From contig NZ_FXTB01000011.1 of NCBI RefSeq assembly GCF_900182605.1, positions 62,001 through 126,000 on the forward strand: a stretch of 64,000 bases of DNA. The letters run 5' to 3'. Below are positions 11,210 to 22,692 of this stretch, one piece after another. The position numbers were made by a program, and so were the translations under genes. Source of the stretch: Saccharicrinis carchari. Lineage in GTDB: Bacteria; Bacteroidota; Bacteroidia; Bacteroidales; Marinilabiliaceae. The notes under the pieces are model-generated. The model ran no database searches. It was not told the DNA's origin and worked only from the letters and a program-made list of their open reading frames with translations. How positions within the stretch are numbered: the first letter of the stretch is position 1; each line of letters starts with the position of its first letter.

Positions 11210-11566
11210 TTAAAATTTAAGACCTGCTTCACGTGCAGCATCGGCTAATTGTTTAACTCTACCGTGATACAAGAATCCGTTACGGTCAAATACCACTCTT
11301 TCTATTCCGGCCTTTTTTGCCTTTTCGGCAATTATAGCGCCTACTTTAGCTGCCTGCTCCGTTTTGGTCACTTTTTGTGCTGCCACCTCCTTTTCAAGTG
11401 AAGTAGCTGCCACAAGTGTATTACCTGAAAGGTCGTCTACCAACTGTACAGAAATTTGTTTGTTGCTTCTGTAAACCGACATCCGGGGCTTCTCAGCCGT
11501 CCCTTTTATTTTGGCACGGATACCATTTTTTATTTTAAGTCGTCTTTCTACTTTAGAAAAAGCCAT
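11210..11566 (-). CDS. rplR: Ribosomal protein L18
   Basis: 118 residues. 5S rRNA-binding protein with [20 protein letters not shown] and the C-terminal [26 protein letters not shown]. Confidence 0.98.
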   Translation of the reverse strand: MAFSKVERRLKIKNGIRAKIKGTAEKPRMSVYRSNKQISVQLVDDLSGNTLVAATSLEKEVAAQKVTKTEQAAKVGAIIAEKAKKAGIERVVFDRNGFLYHGRVKQLADAAREAGLKF

Positions 11567-11587
11567 AATTTTAAAATTTTAATCAGA

Positions 11588-12139
11588 TTAAACTTTAGCA
11601 GATTTACCAGCTTTGCGTCTGATTTGCTCTCCGACAAACTTGATACCTTTACCTTTGTAAGGCTCAGGTTTACGCATAGCGCGAATTTTTGCGCAAATCT
11701 GACCGAGCAATTGCTTATCTGCAGATTCTAATGTAATAATCGGATTGCTCTTTCTGTCTGTAACAGCTTCGACTTTTATCTCTGGGGGCATCTGCATTAA
11801 AATGGGGTGAGAGTAACCTAGTGACAACTCCAAAATTTGTCCTTGGTTGGTCGCTCTATAGCCTACCCCTACCAGTTCCAGTTTTCTTACGTAGCCATTG
11901 GCAACGCCTTCAACCATATTATTGATAAGCGAACGATATAAACCGTGTTGGGCGCGGTGTTTCTTTGATTCCGACGGTCTTTTCACATCGATTTGTCCCT
12001 CGTTCACCTCTACTATCATATCCGGATTTACTTCTTGCGAGAGTTCTCCTTTGGGTCCTTTTACGGTTACCAGGCTTTCCTTTACTGTTACGGTAACGCC
12101 GGCCGGTATCGAGATGGGCTGATTTCCTATCCTTGACAT
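11588..12139 (-). CDS. rplF: Ribosomal protein L6
   Basis: 183 residues from the ATG at 12139 (MSRIGNQPISIPAGV), chosen because it is the family start and is preceded by AGGAGG 6 nt away; a longer frame to 12199 runs into rpsH. Two L6 repeats are present and the C-terminal KPEPYKGKGIKF loop binds 23S rRNA. The clear Shine-Dalgarno sequence is unusual in this window. Confidence 0.97.
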   Translation of the reverse strand: MSRIGNQPISIPAGVTVTVKESLVTVKGPKGELSQEVNPDMIVEVNEGQIDVKRPSESKKHRAQHGLYRSLINNMVEGVANGYVRKLELVGVGYRATNQGQILELSLGYSHPILMQMPPEIKVEAVTDRKSNPIITLESADKQLLGQICAKIRAMRKPEPYKGKGIKFVGEQIRRKAGKSAKV

Positions 12140-12155
12140 ACTGTTTCCTCCTTTA

Positions 12156-12551
12156 TTAATATACGTAACATAAAACTTCGCCACCAACTTGTGCTCCACG
12201 TGCTTCTTTATCGGTCATAACACCTTTGGAAGTGGAGAGGATGGCAATACCTAAACCATTTAATACCCTGGGGATATTTTTGTGACCGGCATACTTACGT
12301 AAGCCCGGTGTACTAACGCGTTTTAGCGATTTAATTGCAGAAAGTTTGGATTGAGCATCGTATTTTAATGCAATCTTTATAATTCCTTGCTTGTTGTCGT
12401 CCACAAATTTGAAGTTGAGTATATAACCTTTGTCGTAAAGCACCTTGGTCATTTCCCTTTTCAAATTTGATGCAGGGATTTCAACAACTTTGTGTTTTGC
12501 CATGATGGCATTTCTGATTCTAGTCAGAAAATCTGCTATTGGATCTGTCAT
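12156..12551 (-). CDS. rpsH: Ribosomal protein S8
   Basis: 131 residues. [15 protein letters not shown] start and the C-terminal [26 protein letters not shown], both diagnostic. Central 16S rRNA-binding protein; in E. coli it represses the spc operon, but no such site was identified here. Confidence 0.98.
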   Translation of the reverse strand: MTDPIADFLTRIRNAIMAKHKVVEIPASNLKREMTKVLYDKGYILNFKFVDDNKQGIIKIALKYDAQSKLSAIKSLKRVSTPGLRKYAGHKNIPRVLNGLGIAILSTSKGVMTDKEARGAQVGGEVLCYVY

Positions 12552-12570
12552 TTTAAAAAGTTTAAATTAA

Positions 12571-12584
12571 TCCCGATGACGGGA
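12571..12584. repeat. Short inverted repeat, TCCCG type
   Basis: tcccgatgacggga: 5-bp arms around a 4-nt loop, in the 59-nt gap between rpsN and rpsH. It resembles four other extragenic palindromes in this window. Confidence 0.6.
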
Positions 12585-12610
12585 CAATATTTATACTTGA
12601 ACCTAATTTA

Positions 12611-12880
12611 TTACCAGCTGGCTTTTTTAATGCCGGGAATTAACCCTGCTGAAGCCATTTCGCGGAACTGTATCCTGGACAATCCGAATTGACGCATATA
12701 TCCTTTTGGACGACCTGTGATTTTGCAACGGTTATGCAAACGTACAGGAGAAGCATTTTTTGGTAATTTTTGCAATCCTTCGTAATCACCCGCTTCTTTT
12801 AGTGCCGCTCTTTTTTTAGCATATTTGGCTACAAGCTTGGCTCTTTTTACTTCACGAGCCTTCATTGATTCCTTGGCCAT
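12611..12880 (-). CDS. rpsN: Ribosomal protein S14, zinc-free type
   Basis: 89 residues, the long form without CxxC pairs, so it should not bind zinc. It has the diagnostic [21 protein letters not shown] and ends [11 protein letters not shown]. It is 2 nt after rplE, suggesting translational coupling. Confidence 0.97.
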   Translation of the reverse strand: MAKESMKAREVKRAKLVAKYAKKRAALKEAGDYEGLQKLPKNASPVRLHNRCKITGRPKGYMRQFGLSRIQFREMASAGLIPGIKKASW

Positions 12881-12882
12881 AT

Positions 12883-13440
12883 TTAACTCTTTTTTGTATT
12901 TTTAAATGGTAAACCAAACGCTTTCAACAAGGCGAAAGCTTCCTCATCGGTATTTCCAGAGGTCACAAAGGTAATATTCATACCCATAATCTTGCTAACT
13001 TCGTCAATATTTATTTCGGGAAAAATAATCTGTTCCTCAATACCTAAAGTATAGTTACCTCGACCATCAAGCTTGCTGTTAATTCCTTTAAAGTCACGTA
13101 TTGCAGGAAGCGAGATACGGATCAATCTTTCCAGGAACTCATACATCTTGTTTTTACGTAAGGTTACGCGCACGCCAACCGGCATTTTTTTACGTAACTT
13201 AAAGTTAGAGATATCCAACTTAGAGAGACAAGGCACTGCTTTTTGGCCTGTGATAGTTGTCAATTCCTTCACTGAAATATCAACCATTTTTTTGTCGGCT
13301 ACCGCCTGTCCAATACCCTGGTTAATAACAATTTTCTCCAATTTTGGAACTTGCATCACGGTTTTGTAATCAAATTCCTTCATCAATGTAGGAACCACCT
13401 GTTCCTTGTACATTGCTTTTAAACTAGGTGTATAGCCCAT
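12883..13440 (-). CDS. rplE: Ribosomal protein L5
   Basis: 185 residues. 5S rRNA-contact protein with [34 protein letters not shown] and a [15 protein letters not shown] segment. Its ATG overlaps the rplX stop by one base (TAATG), and a GGGAGGAAA sequence inside the rplX 3' end serves as a Shine-Dalgarno. Confidence 0.98.
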   Translation of the reverse strand: MGYTPSLKAMYKEQVVPTLMKEFDYKTVMQVPKLEKIVINQGIGQAVADKKMVDISVKELTTITGQKAVPCLSKLDISNFKLRKKMPVGVRVTLRKNKMYEFLERLIRISLPAIRDFKGINSKLDGRGNYTLGIEEQIIFPEINIDEVSKIMGMNITFVTSGNTDEEAFALLKAFGLPFKNTKKS

Positions 13441-13760
13441 TACTTGATTTCCTCCCCTGATTTTTTAGCGAACCTAACCAATTTACCTTCATCGTTTTTG
13501 CGACGGCCTATGCGTGTTGCTTTGCCGGTTGAAGGGTCCTTAAGGTTAAGATTGGAGATGTGGATAGGTGCCTCTTGCTTTACAATTCCTCCTTGCGGGT
13601 TATCAGCATTAGGCTTTGTATGTTTGGATATCATATTAATACCTTCCACAACAGCTCTATTTTTACTAATAAGAACTTCCAGCACCTTGCCTTCACGTCC
13701 TTTATCAACTCCGGCGTTAACGATAACGTTGTCGCCTTTTTTTATATGTAACTTTCCCAT
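13440..13760 (-). CDS. rplX: Ribosomal protein L24
   Basis: 106 residues from the ATG at 13760 ([17 protein letters not shown]), the family start; a longer frame begins inside rplN. The KOW motif region [14 protein letters not shown] is near residue 15-30. Early 50S assembly initiator. Overlaps rplE by one base. Confidence 0.97.
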   Translation of the reverse strand: MGKLHIKKGDNVIVNAGVDKGREGKVLEVLISKNRAVVEGINMISKHTKPNADNPQGGIVKQEAPIHISNLNLKDPSTGKATRIGRRKNDEGKLVRFAKKSGEEIK

Positions 13761-13779
13761 TGCTATTTTTTTAAACAAT

Positions 13780-14145
13780 TTATAGCACCTCCGGAGCCAG
13801 TGAAACAATTTTCATGTATCCGTCGCGCAGCTCCCTGGCTACAGGGCCAAAAATACGTGTTCCACGTATTTCACCCGCCTGGTTTAACAGCACACACGCG
13901 TTTTCGTCGAAACGGATATAGGATCCGTCGGCTCTTCTGATCTCCTTTTTAGTACGAACGATTACTGCTTTTGTAACTGTACCTTTCTTCATATCTGTTG
14001 AAGGAGAGGCACTTTTAACCGTTACAACTATACGATCCCCTATGGAGGCGTATCTTCTTTTGGTACCGCCCAATACCCTAATGCAAAGCACTTCGCGGGC
14101 TCCGCTATTATCGGCTACGGCCAATCTGGATTCTTGTTGTATCAT
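13780..14145 (-). CDS. rplN: Ribosomal protein L14
   Basis: 121 residues. [19 protein letters not shown] start and the [13 protein letters not shown] segment are diagnostic. It is 2 nt after rpsQ. Confidence 0.98.
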   Translation of the reverse strand: MIQQESRLAVADNSGAREVLCIRVLGGTKRRYASIGDRIVVTVKSASPSTDMKKGTVTKAVIVRTKKEIRRADGSYIRFDENACVLLNQAGEIRGTRIFGPVARELRDGYMKIVSLAPEVL

Positions 14146-14147
14146 GA

Positions 14148-14405
14148 TTACTTAGCTCTTTCGATAATTTCTACTAACCGCCACCTTTTGGTTTTACTCA
14201 AGGGGCGAGTTTCCATAATTTTGACTGTATCGCCTTCGTTACATTCGTTTTTTTCGTCGTGCGCATTAAACTTTTTTGTCTTCTTTACGAATTTACCGTA
14301 AATAGGGTGCTTAAGGCGTACAATTGAAGCAACTACAATAGACTTATCCATTTTGTTGCTGGCAACGATACCGATACGTTCTTTTCTTAAGTTTCTCTTT
14401 TCCAT
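14148..14405 (-). CDS. rpsQ: Ribosomal protein S17
   Basis: 85 residues, OB fold with [32 protein letters not shown] and the [13 protein letters not shown] signature. Adjacent genes rpmC and rplN are within 7 nt. Confidence 0.97.
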   Translation of the reverse strand: MEKRNLRKERIGIVASNKMDKSIVVASIVRLKHPIYGKFVKKTKKFNAHDEKNECNEGDTVKIMETRPLSKTKRWRLVEIIERAK

Positions 14406-14412
14406 TACTACA

Positions 14413-14610
14413 CTATTTTTCGGTTAATTGCTTTTGATGCAAAATAGTTTGCAGTCGTGCAACATTTTTACGTAAATCTCGAATCTTCAATGGGTTTTCC
14501 AATGGAGATATACTATGATTGAGCTTTAAACGGATAAGTTCTGCACGTTCGGTGTCAATCTTTTCGATGATTTCGTTGACGGTCATTTCATTAATTTCCG
14601 AAGTCTTCAT
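14413..14610 (-). CDS. rpmC: Ribosomal protein L29
   Basis: 65 residues, a helical hairpin with the L29 C-terminal helix pattern [18 protein letters not shown]. Starts 2 nt after rplP. Confidence 0.95.
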   Translation of the reverse strand: MKTSEINEMTVNEIIEKIDTERAELIRLKLNHSISPLENPLKIRDLRKNVARLQTILHQKQLTEK

Positions 14611-14612
14611 TC

Positions 14613-15044
14613 TTAAACGCTTTTAGATTCAACATAGTCTCGTCTTACAACGAATTTTGTGGTAACAGGCAATTTTTGAGCTGCGAGACGCAATGCTTCT
14701 TTTGCTGTTTCGTAGGGTACTCCTTCACATTCGATAATAATTCTACCAGGAGTAACAGGGGCTACAAATCCCTCGGGGCTACCTTTTCCTTTACCCATAC
14801 GCACTTCTGCAGGTTTTTTAGTAATGGGTTTATCGGGGAATACCCTGATCCAGATTTGTCCTTGGCGCTGCATGTAACGTGTTACTGCAATACGGGCGGC
14901 CTCAATTTGGCGTCCGGTAAGCCATTTTGCTTGTAAGGATTTAATTCCGAAAGATCCGAATGCGAGCTGAGCACCACGTTGTGCATCGCCCTTCATACGG
15001 CCTTTCTGCATCCTTCTGTATTTTACTTTCTTTGGTTGTAACAT
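14613..15044 (-). CDS. rplP: Ribosomal protein L16
   Basis: 143 residues. Starts [19 protein letters not shown]; contains [19 protein letters not shown] and the [21 protein letters not shown] loop. Binds near the A-site tRNA elbow. Confidence 0.98.
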   Translation of the reverse strand: MLQPKKVKYRRMQKGRMKGDAQRGAQLAFGSFGIKSLQAKWLTGRQIEAARIAVTRYMQRQGQIWIRVFPDKPITKKPAEVRMGKGKGSPEGFVAPVTPGRIIIECEGVPYETAKEALRLAAQKLPVTTKFVVRRDYVESKSV

Positions 15045-15073
15045 CTTTCTAACTCATTTACATTAGCGGATGA

Positions 15074-15778
15074 TTACTTTCTTCTCTTCTTGAAACCACC
15101 ACCTTTACGGCCTCCACTGTCTTTGGTAGCGAAGTTTGGCGAAAGATCGGGTTTACCGTAGATCTCTCCTTTACATATCCAAACTTTAATACCCAGCAAA
15201 CCTGTTTTGGTAAGTGCTTCTGCCTGAGCGTAATCGATATCTGCACGGAAAGTGTGAAGAGGCGTTCTTCCTTCTTTATACATTTCCGATCGGGCCATTT
15301 CGGCTCCATTTAAACGGCCTGAAACCTGGATTTTAACACCCTCGGCACCCATCCGCATGGTTGAGGCGATCGCCATTTTTATCGCACGTCTAAAAGCTAC
15401 ACGGCCTTCTAACTGTCGGGCTATGTTGTTTGCCACTATAATGGCATCCAGCTCGGGTCGTTTAACCTCAAAAATATTGATTTGAACCTCCTTGTCGGTG
15501 ATTTTTTTCAATTCTTCTTTTAGCTTGTCAACCTCCTGTCCACCTTTACCGATAATGATACCGGGACGAGCTGTATGCACCGTAATGGTAATCAATTTCA
15601 GTGTACGTTCGATGATAATCCTGGAGATACTAGCTTTGGCCAGACGCACATTAAGATATTTACGGATTTTAGTATCTTCTAATAACTTGTCGCCATAGTT
15701 TCTTCCGCCAAACCAGTTAGAGTCCCATCCTCTGATGATGCCTAATCGGTTACTTATTGGATTTACTTTTTGTCCCAT
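15074..15778 (-). CDS. rpsC: Ribosomal protein S3
   Basis: 234 residues. [20 protein letters not shown] start, type-II KH domain with [15 protein letters not shown], and the C-terminal domain with [15 protein letters not shown]. Part of the mRNA entry helicase site. Its ATG directly abuts the rplV stop (0 nt). Confidence 0.98.
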   Translation of the reverse strand: MGQKVNPISNRLGIIRGWDSNWFGGRNYGDKLLEDTKIRKYLNVRLAKASISRIIIERTLKLITITVHTARPGIIIGKGGQEVDKLKEELKKITDKEVQINIFEVKRPELDAIIVANNIARQLEGRVAFRRAIKMAIASTMRMGAEGVKIQVSGRLNGAEMARSEMYKEGRTPLHTFRADIDYAQAEALTKTGLLGIKVWICKGEIYGKPDLSPNFATKDSGGRKGGGFKKRRK

Positions 15779-16201
15779 CTAGCTAACTTTTAATTCTTCT
15801 TGATTATTCACCTTGCTGTCGATATAAATGGTTACATGGTTTGAACGCTTTTTGATACGATGTGCGCGTCCTTGCGGGGCGGGCCTTAATCTTTTCAAAA
15901 TTCTTGCCGAATCAACGTTAATTGACTTTACCACAAGGTTGGCATCTTCCATGCGTACCCCTTCATTCTTCTCCTTCCAGTTTGCGATAGCCGACAGAAG
16001 TAGTTTCTCAACCCTGCGCGAAGCTTCTTTCGAAGAGTACTTCAACAGGTCGAGGGCCAAGTTGACCTCTTTACCTCTGATCATATCTGCAACCAGGCGC
16101 ATTTTTCGTGGAGAAGTAGGCACATTGCTTAGTGAAGCAAAGCTCACTTGCTTTTTTGCTTCCTTCGTTTTATCTGCTCTGAGTCTTTTTCTAGCACCCA
16201 T
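15779..16201 (-). CDS. rplV: Ribosomal protein L22
   Basis: 140 residues. Contains [15 protein letters not shown] and the C-terminal beta-hairpin region [20 protein letters not shown] that lines the exit tunnel. Slightly extended, charged N-terminus of about 25 residues. Confidence 0.97.
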   Translation of the reverse strand: MGARKRLRADKTKEAKKQVSFASLSNVPTSPRKMRLVADMIRGKEVNLALDLLKYSSKEASRRVEKLLLSAIANWKEKNEGVRMEDANLVVKSINVDSARILKRLRPAPQGRAHRIKKRSNHVTIYIDSKVNNQEELKVS

Positions 16202-16237
16202 TTTTAATTCTCTTTATTAAGTTACTTATGCCTTAGG

Positions 16238-16507
16238 TTACCTTTTTTTGTTTCCACCGTGACCTCTGTAGGTACGTGTGGGCGAAAACTCACCTAATTT
16301 GTGGCCTACCATATTTTCGGTAACATAAACGGGAATAAACTTATTTCCGTTGTGCACTGCGATGGTATGTCCTACAAAATCAGGAGATATCATCGATGCT
16401 CTTGCCCAAGTTTTAATCACTGATTTTTTACCTGATTCGTTCAAAGCGAGAACTTTTTTATCAAGTTTATAATCGATAAATGGGCCTTTTTTTAATGATC
16501 TGCTCAT
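16238..16507 (-). CDS. rpsS: Ribosomal protein S19
   Basis: 89 residues. [19 protein letters not shown] start and [19 protein letters not shown] are diagnostic. Pairs with S13 in the 30S head. Confidence 0.98.
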   Translation of the reverse strand: MSRSLKKGPFIDYKLDKKVLALNESGKKSVIKTWARASMISPDFVGHTIAVHNGNKFIPVYVTENMVGHKLGEFSPTRTYRGHGGNKKR

Positions 16508-16527
16508 AATATTCTATTGATTACCGT

Positions 16528-17352
16528 TTATTTTTTACGCTTTTCAATAATGTACATGCTCGAGGCTTTCTTCTTGTGTCGAGTTTTGTAGCCTTTTGCC
16601 AGTACACCGTTACGTGATCTTGGATGCCCACCTGAGGCTCTTCCTTCGCCACCACCCATTGGGTGATCAACAGGGTTCATCGCCACACCACGAACGCGAG
16701 GACGACGGCCTAACCAACGTGAACGACCCGCTTTTCCGGATCTTTCGAGCGCATGGTCCGAGTTGCCTACCGCACCAATAGTAGCACGGCAAGTAGTCAG
16801 CACCATTCTGGACTCGCCAGAGGGCAATCTTAATACCGCGTATTTTCCTTCACGAGCAGCCAATTGAGCAAATGTGCCGGCACTACGTGCCATGATACCA
16901 CCCTGTCCCGGGCGTAACTCAATATTGTGGATGATCGTTCCCAGCGGGATCTCTTTAAGGGGTAAGGTGTTACCCAGGTCGATACTTACGCCTTGACCTG
17001 ATTCCACTTTCTGACCGACTTCCAATCCATTAGGAGCGAGAATGTATCTTTTTTCGCCGTCGGCATAAACCAACAATGCGATACGTGCACTACGGTTAGG
17101 GTCGTATTGTATAGACTCTACTGTAGCTGCAACACCGTCCTTATTTCTTTTGAAATCGATTACCCTGTAACGTCTCTTATGTCCACCCCCCAAATAACGC
17201 ATGGTCATTTTTCCGGTGTTATTTCTACCGCCGGACTTTTTGATGGGCTCCAGTAAGGACTTCTCTGGTGTATTTGAGGTAATCGTATCAAACGCACCAA
17301 TAACTTTGTGTCTCTGCCCCGGTGTTGTGGGCTTTAGCTTTCTTACTGCCAT
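16528..17352 (-). CDS. rplB: Ribosomal protein L2
   Basis: 274 residues. RNA-binding domains with [20 protein letters not shown] and the C-terminal peptidyl-transferase-proximal [17 protein letters not shown] histidine loop. Full length. Confidence 0.98.
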   Translation of the reverse strand: MAVRKLKPTTPGQRHKVIGAFDTITSNTPEKSLLEPIKKSGGRNNTGKMTMRYLGGGHKRRYRVIDFKRNKDGVAATVESIQYDPNRSARIALLVYADGEKRYILAPNGLEVGQKVESGQGVSIDLGNTLPLKEIPLGTIIHNIELRPGQGGIMARSAGTFAQLAAREGKYAVLRLPSGESRMVLTTCRATIGAVGNSDHALERSGKAGRSRWLGRRPRVRGVAMNPVDHPMGGGEGRASGGHPRSRNGVLAKGYKTRHKKKASSMYIIEKRKK

Positions 17353-17357
17353 TTTAC

Positions 17358-17648
17358 TTAAATATTGCTATAAAAATCAATTTTATCTCCTGGTACTAAG
17401 GTAACGATAGCTTTTTTGTAAGCTGCAGTTTTACCTACCTGCACACCGCTTTTGGTATGGCGGCTTTTTACTTTACCCGCATATACCATGGTGTTTACTC
17501 TATCAACAGTTACATCGTACATCTCCTCAATCGCCTGCTTAATCTGTAGTTTATTAGCATTTTTATTTACCACAAATCCAAAGCTGTTTAGCTTTTCGCC
17601 TTGCTCGTTGAGTTTTTCAGTAACTATTGGCTTAATTAATATTTGCAT
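17358..17648 (-). CDS. rplW: Ribosomal protein L23
   Basis: 96 residues. IVTEKLN start region and [23 protein letters not shown] identify L23, which docks SRP and trigger factor at the tunnel exit. An AAGGAGAT Shine-Dalgarno-like sequence precedes the ATG. Confidence 0.97.
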   Translation of the reverse strand: MQILIKPIVTEKLNEQGEKLNSFGFVVNKNANKLQIKQAIEEMYDVTVDRVNTMVYAGKVKSRHTKSGVQVGKTAAYKKAIVTLVPGDKIDFYSNI

Positions 17649-17672
17649 TTTTAAATCTCCTTAAGCTTTAAA

Positions 17673-18293
17673 TTAAAAATTACCTAATCCTTCAACTGAA
17701 CTTTCGACAAGAACCAGTGCTCCGGCTTTCATAATACCGTAGGTGTTCAATTCAGCTAATGTTACTACTTCCGTTTTAGGAATATTTCGAGAGGCCAGGT
17801 AAACGTTTTTATCGGCTTGGTTCAATACCAGCAGAGAACGTTTCCCGTCTATCTTCAGACTTTTACGGATTTGCTCGAACGCGCTTGTTTTTGGGGCTTC
17901 CAGATTAAAGTCCTCCACAACAAGGATACTGCCTGTTTTTGCTTTATAAGATAAAGCAGACTTACGGGCAAGTTCTTTCAGCTTTTTGTTCAATTTAAAT
18001 CCATAGTTACGCGGACGAGGACCAAAAATACGACCACCACCTCTGAATATTGGTGATTTAATGCTACCCGCACGAGCTGTACCGGTACCTTTTTGCTTTT
18101 TGATCTTGCGTGTACTACCCGCGATCTCGGCTCTTTCCTTTGATTTGTGAGTTCCCTGACGTTGATTTGCAAGGAACTGTTTTACATCAAGATAAATAGC
18201 ATGATCGTTGGGTTCAATACCGAAAACTGCATCCGAAAGCTCAACAGTTTTACCGGTCTCTTCTCCTTTTATGCTTAATACTTTTAGTTCCAT
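17673..18293 (-). CDS. rplD: Ribosomal protein L4
   Basis: 206 residues. The tunnel loop [23 protein letters not shown] and [15 protein letters not shown] are diagnostic. L4 represses the S10 operon in E. coli; no leader structure was identified here. Its ATG overlaps the rplC stop by one base. Confidence 0.98.
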   Translation of the reverse strand: MELKVLSIKGEETGKTVELSDAVFGIEPNDHAIYLDVKQFLANQRQGTHKSKERAEIAGSTRKIKKQKGTGTARAGSIKSPIFRGGGRIFGPRPRNYGFKLNKKLKELARKSALSYKAKTGSILVVEDFNLEAPKTSAFEQIRKSLKIDGKRSLLVLNQADKNVYLASRNIPKTEVVTLAELNTYGIMKAGALVLVESSVEGLGNF

Positions 18294-18910
18294 TACATTT
18301 CAACTATTAAATATGAACCCTTTGCTCCTGGCACTGATCCTTTTACAATCAAAAGGTTGCTTTCAGGAATCACTTTCAACACTCTAAGGCTTTCTACCAT
18401 CACCCTTTCACCACCCATTCTTCCGGCCATTTTCATGCCTTTGAACACACGTCCGGGATAGGAAGCGTTACCGATAGAACCTGGCGCTCTGAGTCGGTTG
18501 TGCTGTCCGTGGGTTTGTCCTCCAACACCACCAAATCCGTGTCGTTTAACTACCCCTTGAAAACCTTTTCCTTTAGAAATACCGGTTACGTCGACAAAAA
18601 TATCTTCTTCAAAGATGTCTACTTTAACCTCGTCTCCTAAATTAAATTCTTGTTCGAATCCTTTGAACTCAACAACACTACGCTTTGGTGTTACGCCCGC
18701 TTTTTTAAAGTGGCCTAACTCCGGTTTCGAAGTGCTCTTTTCCTTCTTTTCGTCGAACGCCAGCTGTACAGCCTCATACCCGTCGGTTTCTACAGTTTTA
18801 ACCTGCGTAACCAAGCATGGGCCAGCTTCGATAACAGTGCATGGGATGTTTTTCCCCTCGGCACTGAAAACGGAAGTCATTCCGATTTTTTTTCCAATTA
18901 ATCCTGGCAT
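18293..18910 (-). CDS. rplC: Ribosomal protein L3
   Basis: 205 residues. [15 protein letters not shown] start, the long central extension [22 protein letters not shown] and [24 protein letters not shown]. Follows a 101-nt gap after rpsJ; no clear terminator or promoter is visible in that gap. Confidence 0.98.
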   Translation of the reverse strand: MPGLIGKKIGMTSVFSAEGKNIPCTVIEAGPCLVTQVKTVETDGYEAVQLAFDEKKEKSTSKPELGHFKKAGVTPKRSVVEFKGFEQEFNLGDEVKVDIFEEDIFVDVTGISKGKGFQGVVKRHGFGGVGGQTHGQHNRLRAPGSIGNASYPGRVFKGMKMAGRMGGERVMVESLRVLKVIPESNLLIVKGSVPGAKGSYLIVEM

Positions 18911-19011
18911 TGTTACAAAAATTAAATTTATATAATTGTAGATGTTTAGACTTAAGGGATAAGAGATAATAACAATTGAATATCATCTCCTACCTTAAAT
19001 CAGCGTATCTA

Positions 19012-19317
19012 TCACACTTTTATTTCAACTTCAACCCCGCTGGGCAGCTCTAACTTCATTAAAGCATCGATTGTTTTAGCTGTGGAGCTATAGATATCGA
19101 TTAATCGCTTGTACGATGCCAATTCAAACTGCTCTCTCGACTTCTTGTTTACGAATGTTGAACGCAACACCGTAAATACTCTTTTGTGAGTAGGAAGCGG
19201 AATAGGACCGCTCACTACGGCCCCGGTTGTTTTTACTGTTTTTACGATTTTTTCGGCAGACTTGTCAACCAGGTTGTGATCGTAAGATTTCAGTTTTATT
19301 CTAATTTTCTGACTCAT
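19012..19317 (-). CDS. rpsJ: Ribosomal protein S10
   Basis: 101 residues. [23 protein letters not shown] start and [17 protein letters not shown] are diagnostic. It lies 12 nt after fusA, so the S10 operon is joined directly to the str operon with no tuf between. Confidence 0.98.
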   Translation of the reverse strand: MSQKIRIKLKSYDHNLVDKSAEKIVKTVKTTGAVVSGPIPLPTHKRVFTVLRSTFVNKKSREQFELASYKRLIDIYSSTAKTIDALMKLELPSGVEVEIKV

Positions 19318-19329
19318 CTTGAGGTCTTA

Positions 19330-21441
19330 TTATAATAATTCTACTTTTCCTTCTGCTTCCTTCACTACTTCAGTGGCAATAGCCTTTGATACTTCGGCAA
19401 AGTGCGAAAATACCATAGACGATGTTGCACGTCCAGATGAAATAGTACGTAAAGCGGTCACATATCCGAACATTTCGGCAAGAGGCACTTTAGCTTTCAC
19501 CACACGGGCACCAGCTTTAGATTCCATTCCTTCTACTTGTCCTCGACGCTTGTTAAAGTCACCGATAATATCACCCATATACTCTTCGGGCGTAACTACC
19601 TCCACTTTCATAATAGGCTCTAACAGTATAGGCTTGGCCTTAGCACAAGCCGCTTTAAACGCTTGGCGACCGGCTATCTCAAATGATAATTGGTCAGAGT
19701 CCACTGCATGGAATGATCCATCGGTAAGGTTTACCTTGAGGCTGTCTACTACAAAGCCGGCCAGTACACCGTTTACCATCGCATCCTTAATACCTTTTTC
19801 GACAGATGGGATAAATTCTTTTGGAATATTACCACCCTTAACCGAGTTGATGAATTCCAATCCTTCCTTACCATCTTCGGTAGGCCCTATGGTTACATGT
19901 ATGTCGGCAAATTTACCACGACCTCCGGATTGCTTTTTAAACACCTCGCGATGCTCCACGGTTTGCGTGATGGCTTCTTTATAAGTAACCTGCGGACGCC
20001 CTTGGTTGCATTCCACTTTAAATTCCCGACGTAAACGCTCAACGAGCACTTCCAGGTGAAGTTCGCCCATACCACTAATAACGGTTTGCCCGCTATCCTC
20101 ATCGGTTTGTACGCGGAAGGTTGGATCCTCTTCGGACAATTTACCTAAAGCTACACCCATTTTATCCATATCGGCTTGCGACTTTGGCTCTACTGCCACA
20201 CCAATCACCGGTTCGGGGAAGTTAATAGACTCCAGTGTAATAGGATGTTTCTCGTCGCAAAGGGTATCACCTGTACGTATATCTTTAAATCCCACGCCGG
20301 CACCAATATCACCAGCTCCGATAGACTCCTGTGGAATCTGCTTGTTGGATTTCATTTGGTATAGACGTGATATGCGCTCCTTTTTACCTGTACGCGGATT
20401 TTTAACATACGACCCGGCGTCAATTTTTCCGGAATATACGCGAATAAATGCCAATCGACCTACGAAAGGATCGGTAGCAATTTTAAAGGCCAAGGCCGAT
20501 AATGGTGCGTTAACACTATTTTCGCGTGACTCTTCTTCATCGGTTTCGGGGTTGGTACCTTTAACCGGTGGTATATCCAAGGGAGACGGTAAAAATGTTA
20601 CCGCTGCATCCAATAAACTTTGAACACCTTTATTTTTAAAAGCCGAACCACAAAGCATAGGCGTAATGGTTCTGTCGATAGTAGCTGTACGGATCGCCTC
20701 CATCATTTCATCTTCCGTAATGGAGTCTGGGTCCTCGAAGTAGCGTTCCATCAATTCCTCGTTGGTTTCGGCTACTGCTTCCACTAACTTGTCTCTCCAT
20801 TCTTTGGCCTCTTCTTTCAAGGATTCTGGAATTTCCCTGGTCTCGAAACGAGATCCCAATTGAGCATCCTCAAACCAAACAATGGCTTTATTTTGAATAA
20901 GGTCAACCACCCCTTCAAAGTTTTCTTCGGAACCTATTGGGATTTCGATAGGAATTGCATTTGCACCCAGCATTTCTTTTATTTGGCGAACTACCTCGTA
21001 AAAATTAGCACCGGAACGGTCCATTTTATTTACAAAACCAATGCGAGGCACACCATATTTATCTGCCTGTCTCCATACTGTTTCCGATTGTGGTTCAACA
21101 CCACCCACTGCACAGAATACGGCAATAGCACCATCCAACACCCTTAATGAGCGCTCTACCTCCACGGTAAAGTCAACGTGACCGGGGGTATCGATAACAT
21201 TAATTTTATAGGTCTTGTCGTTATAATTCCAGTTTGCTGTAACTGCCGCCGAGGTAATGGTAATACCCCTTTCCTGCTCTTGCTCCATCCAGTCCATAGT
21301 TGCTGAACCGTCGTGCGTTTCGCCAAGTTTATGCGTAATACCAGTATAAAACAGAATACGTTCTGTGGTAGTGGTTTTACCGGCATCGATGTGCGCCATG
21401 ATTCCGATATTCCTGGTATATTTTAGATCTTTATTTGCCAT
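19330..21441 (-). CDS. fusA: Elongation factor G
   Basis: 703 residues. Translocation GTPase with P-loop [15 protein letters not shown] at residues 16-30, switch [30 protein letters not shown] for guanine specificity, and domains II-V ending with [19 protein letters not shown]. Full length and colinear with canonical EF-G; an alternative of a fusA2-type paralogue is unlikely given its place between rpsG and rpsJ. Confidence 0.98.
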   Translation of the reverse strand: MANKDLKYTRNIGIMAHIDAGKTTTTERILFYTGITHKLGETHDGSATMDWMEQEQERGITITSAAVTANWNYNDKTYKINVIDTPGHVDFTVEVERSLRVLDGAIAVFCAVGGVEPQSETVWRQADKYGVPRIGFVNKMDRSGANFYEVVRQIKEMLGANAIPIEIPIGSEENFEGVVDLIQNKAIVWFEDAQLGSRFETREIPESLKEEAKEWRDKLVEAVAETNEELMERYFEDPDSITEDEMMEAIRTATIDRTITPMLCGSAFKNKGVQSLLDAAVTFLPSPLDIPPVKGTNPETDEEESRENSVNAPLSALAFKIATDPFVGRLAFIRVYSGKIDAGSYVKNPRTGKKERISRLYQMKSNKQIPQESIGAGDIGAGVGFKDIRTGDTLCDEKHPITLESINFPEPVIGVAVEPKSQADMDKMGVALGKLSEEDPTFRVQTDEDSGQTVISGMGELHLEVLVERLRREFKVECNQGRPQVTYKEAITQTVEHREVFKKQSGGRGKFADIHVTIGPTEDGKEGLEFINSVKGGNIPKEFIPSVEKGIKDAMVNGVLAGFVVDSLKVNLTDGSFHAVDSDQLSFEIAGRQAFKAACAKAKPILLEPIMKVEVVTPEEYMGDIIGDFNKRRGQVEGMESKAGARVVKAKVPLAEMFGYVTALRTISSGRATSSMVFSHFAEVSKAIATEVVKEAEGKVELL

Positions 21442-21463
21442 TTTTTTTCTTTAATATAGATGG

Positions 21464-21940
21464 TTAGAATCTAAAGTGAGCAAATGCCCGGTTAGCGTCT
21501 GCCATCCTATGCATGTCTTCTTTTTTCTTGAAGGCACCCCCTTCGTTGTTATAAGACGCAACAATTTCTGCGGATAGTTTTTCTGCCATTGATTTACCGC
21601 TTCTTTTACGTGCATAAAGAATCAGGTTCTTCATAGCCACAGATACTTTACGTGATGGGCGGATTTCCATAGGAACCTGGAAAGTAGCTCCACCCACTCT
21701 GCGACTTTTTACCTCAACGGCAGGAGTGATGTTCTCTAAACCTTTTTTCCACATCTCTAAAGCAGTTTTACCCTCTTTTTCGGCTTTGTCGGCCATGCGG
21801 TCCAGCGCATCGTAAAAAATACCGTAGGCAGTTGATTTTTTACCGTCGCTCATCAGGTTGTTGATGAATTGTGTTACCAAAGTATCGTTAAACTTTGGAT
21901 CGGGAAGCAATATTCGCTTCTTTGGTTTACCTTTTCTCAT
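21464..21940 (-). CDS. rpsG: Ribosomal protein S7
   Basis: 158 residues. [16 protein letters not shown] start, [17 protein letters not shown] and the C-terminal [20 protein letters not shown]. 22 nt before fusA. Confidence 0.98.
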   Translation of the reverse strand: MRKGKPKKRILLPDPKFNDTLVTQFINNLMSDGKKSTAYGIFYDALDRMADKAEKEGKTALEMWKKGLENITPAVEVKSRRVGGATFQVPMEIRPSRKVSVAMKNLILYARKRSGKSMAEKLSAEIVASYNNEGGAFKKKEDMHRMADANRAFAHFRF

Positions 21941-22067
21941 TCTTTCTTGTTTATCAGTTTTTTATTGGTTGTCAATGTTTCTGTGTCTTCAACGGCAAGG
22001 GTATGCCATTTACTCAACCTTCTGTTTTAACTTACCAATAAACAAAACTATTCGTTAAACATTTAAA

Positions 22068-22451
22068 TTACTTCTTAGCTGCTTTCGGACGCTTGGTTCC
22101 ATACTTAGAACGGCGCTGTGTACGACCTTCTACACCTGAAGCATCTAATGCTCCACGCACTAAGTGATAACGTACACCGGGAAGATCCTTTACCCTACCT
22201 CCACGTACCAATACGATAGAGTGCTCCTGTAAATTGTGGCCTTCGCCCGGAATGTAAGCATTCACTTCTTTTCCGTTCGTCAATCGAACCCTGGCTACCT
22301 TACGCATTGCCGAATTCGGCTTTTTTGGTGTGGTAGTGTACACCCTCACACAAACACCTCTCCGCTGAGGACAAGAGTCTAGTGCTCTAGACTTACTTTT
22401 TTCAACCAATTGGGTGCGTCCTTTACGAACTAACTGTTGAATTGTTGGCAT
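22068..22451 (-). CDS. rpsL: Ribosomal protein S12
   Basis: 127 residues. [11 protein letters not shown] start; the streptomycin-region loop [19 protein letters not shown] has the usual wild-type Lys, and [32 protein letters not shown] follows. First gene of the superoperon, behind a promoter-like sequence at 22569-22600. Confidence 0.98.
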   Translation of the reverse strand: MPTIQQLVRKGRTQLVEKSKSRALDSCPQRRGVCVRVYTTTPKKPNSAMRKVARVRLTNGKEVNAYIPGEGHNLQEHSIVLVRGGRVKDLPGVRYHLVRGALDASGVEGRTQRRSKYGTKRPKAAKK

Positions 22452-22568
22452 ATTACTATAATTGTTTAAAATAAAATTTCGCTAATCTGCTTGCTAAACT
22501 TACTTTTTTTGACATAAAACACCTTGATTTACAAGGCCTTTTCGCGTATTTAGCCAAAAAAAGCGATG

Positions 22569-22600
22569 CAAAAGTAGTAATTTCAAATCAAAAAGAACAA
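22569..22600 (-). promoter_or_regulatory. Bacteroidota-type promoter for the ribosomal superoperon
   Basis: On the minus strand TTG (22598-22600), a 21-nt spacer and TACTTTTG (22569-22576) fit the sigma consensus of this phylum, leaving a leader of roughly 110 nt before rpsL. The 408-nt gap 22452-22859 also holds the repeat at 22693-22755 and the upstream region of the response regulator. Confidence 0.65.
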
Positions 22601-22692
22601 TTTACTACACTATTTTTTTCTTTTCTTTTTCACTCTTGTTTCTAAAACACAATTTGTTAGTGGAGAAATGAGTGGTAATTGGCAGGAAGGAG

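Noticed and set aside
10735-11220. 161-codon open frame antisense to rpsE
   Set aside because: It mirrors the conserved rpsE gene; no family features, and shadow frames are expected opposite such genes.
12140-12199. Longer rplF starting at 12199
   Set aside because: It would overlap rpsH and ignores the Shine-Dalgarno sequence before the ATG at 12139.
19319-19984. 221-codon open frame antisense to fusA
   Set aside because: Opposite the conserved EF-G C-terminus with Ser/Thr-rich shadow composition; not a gene.
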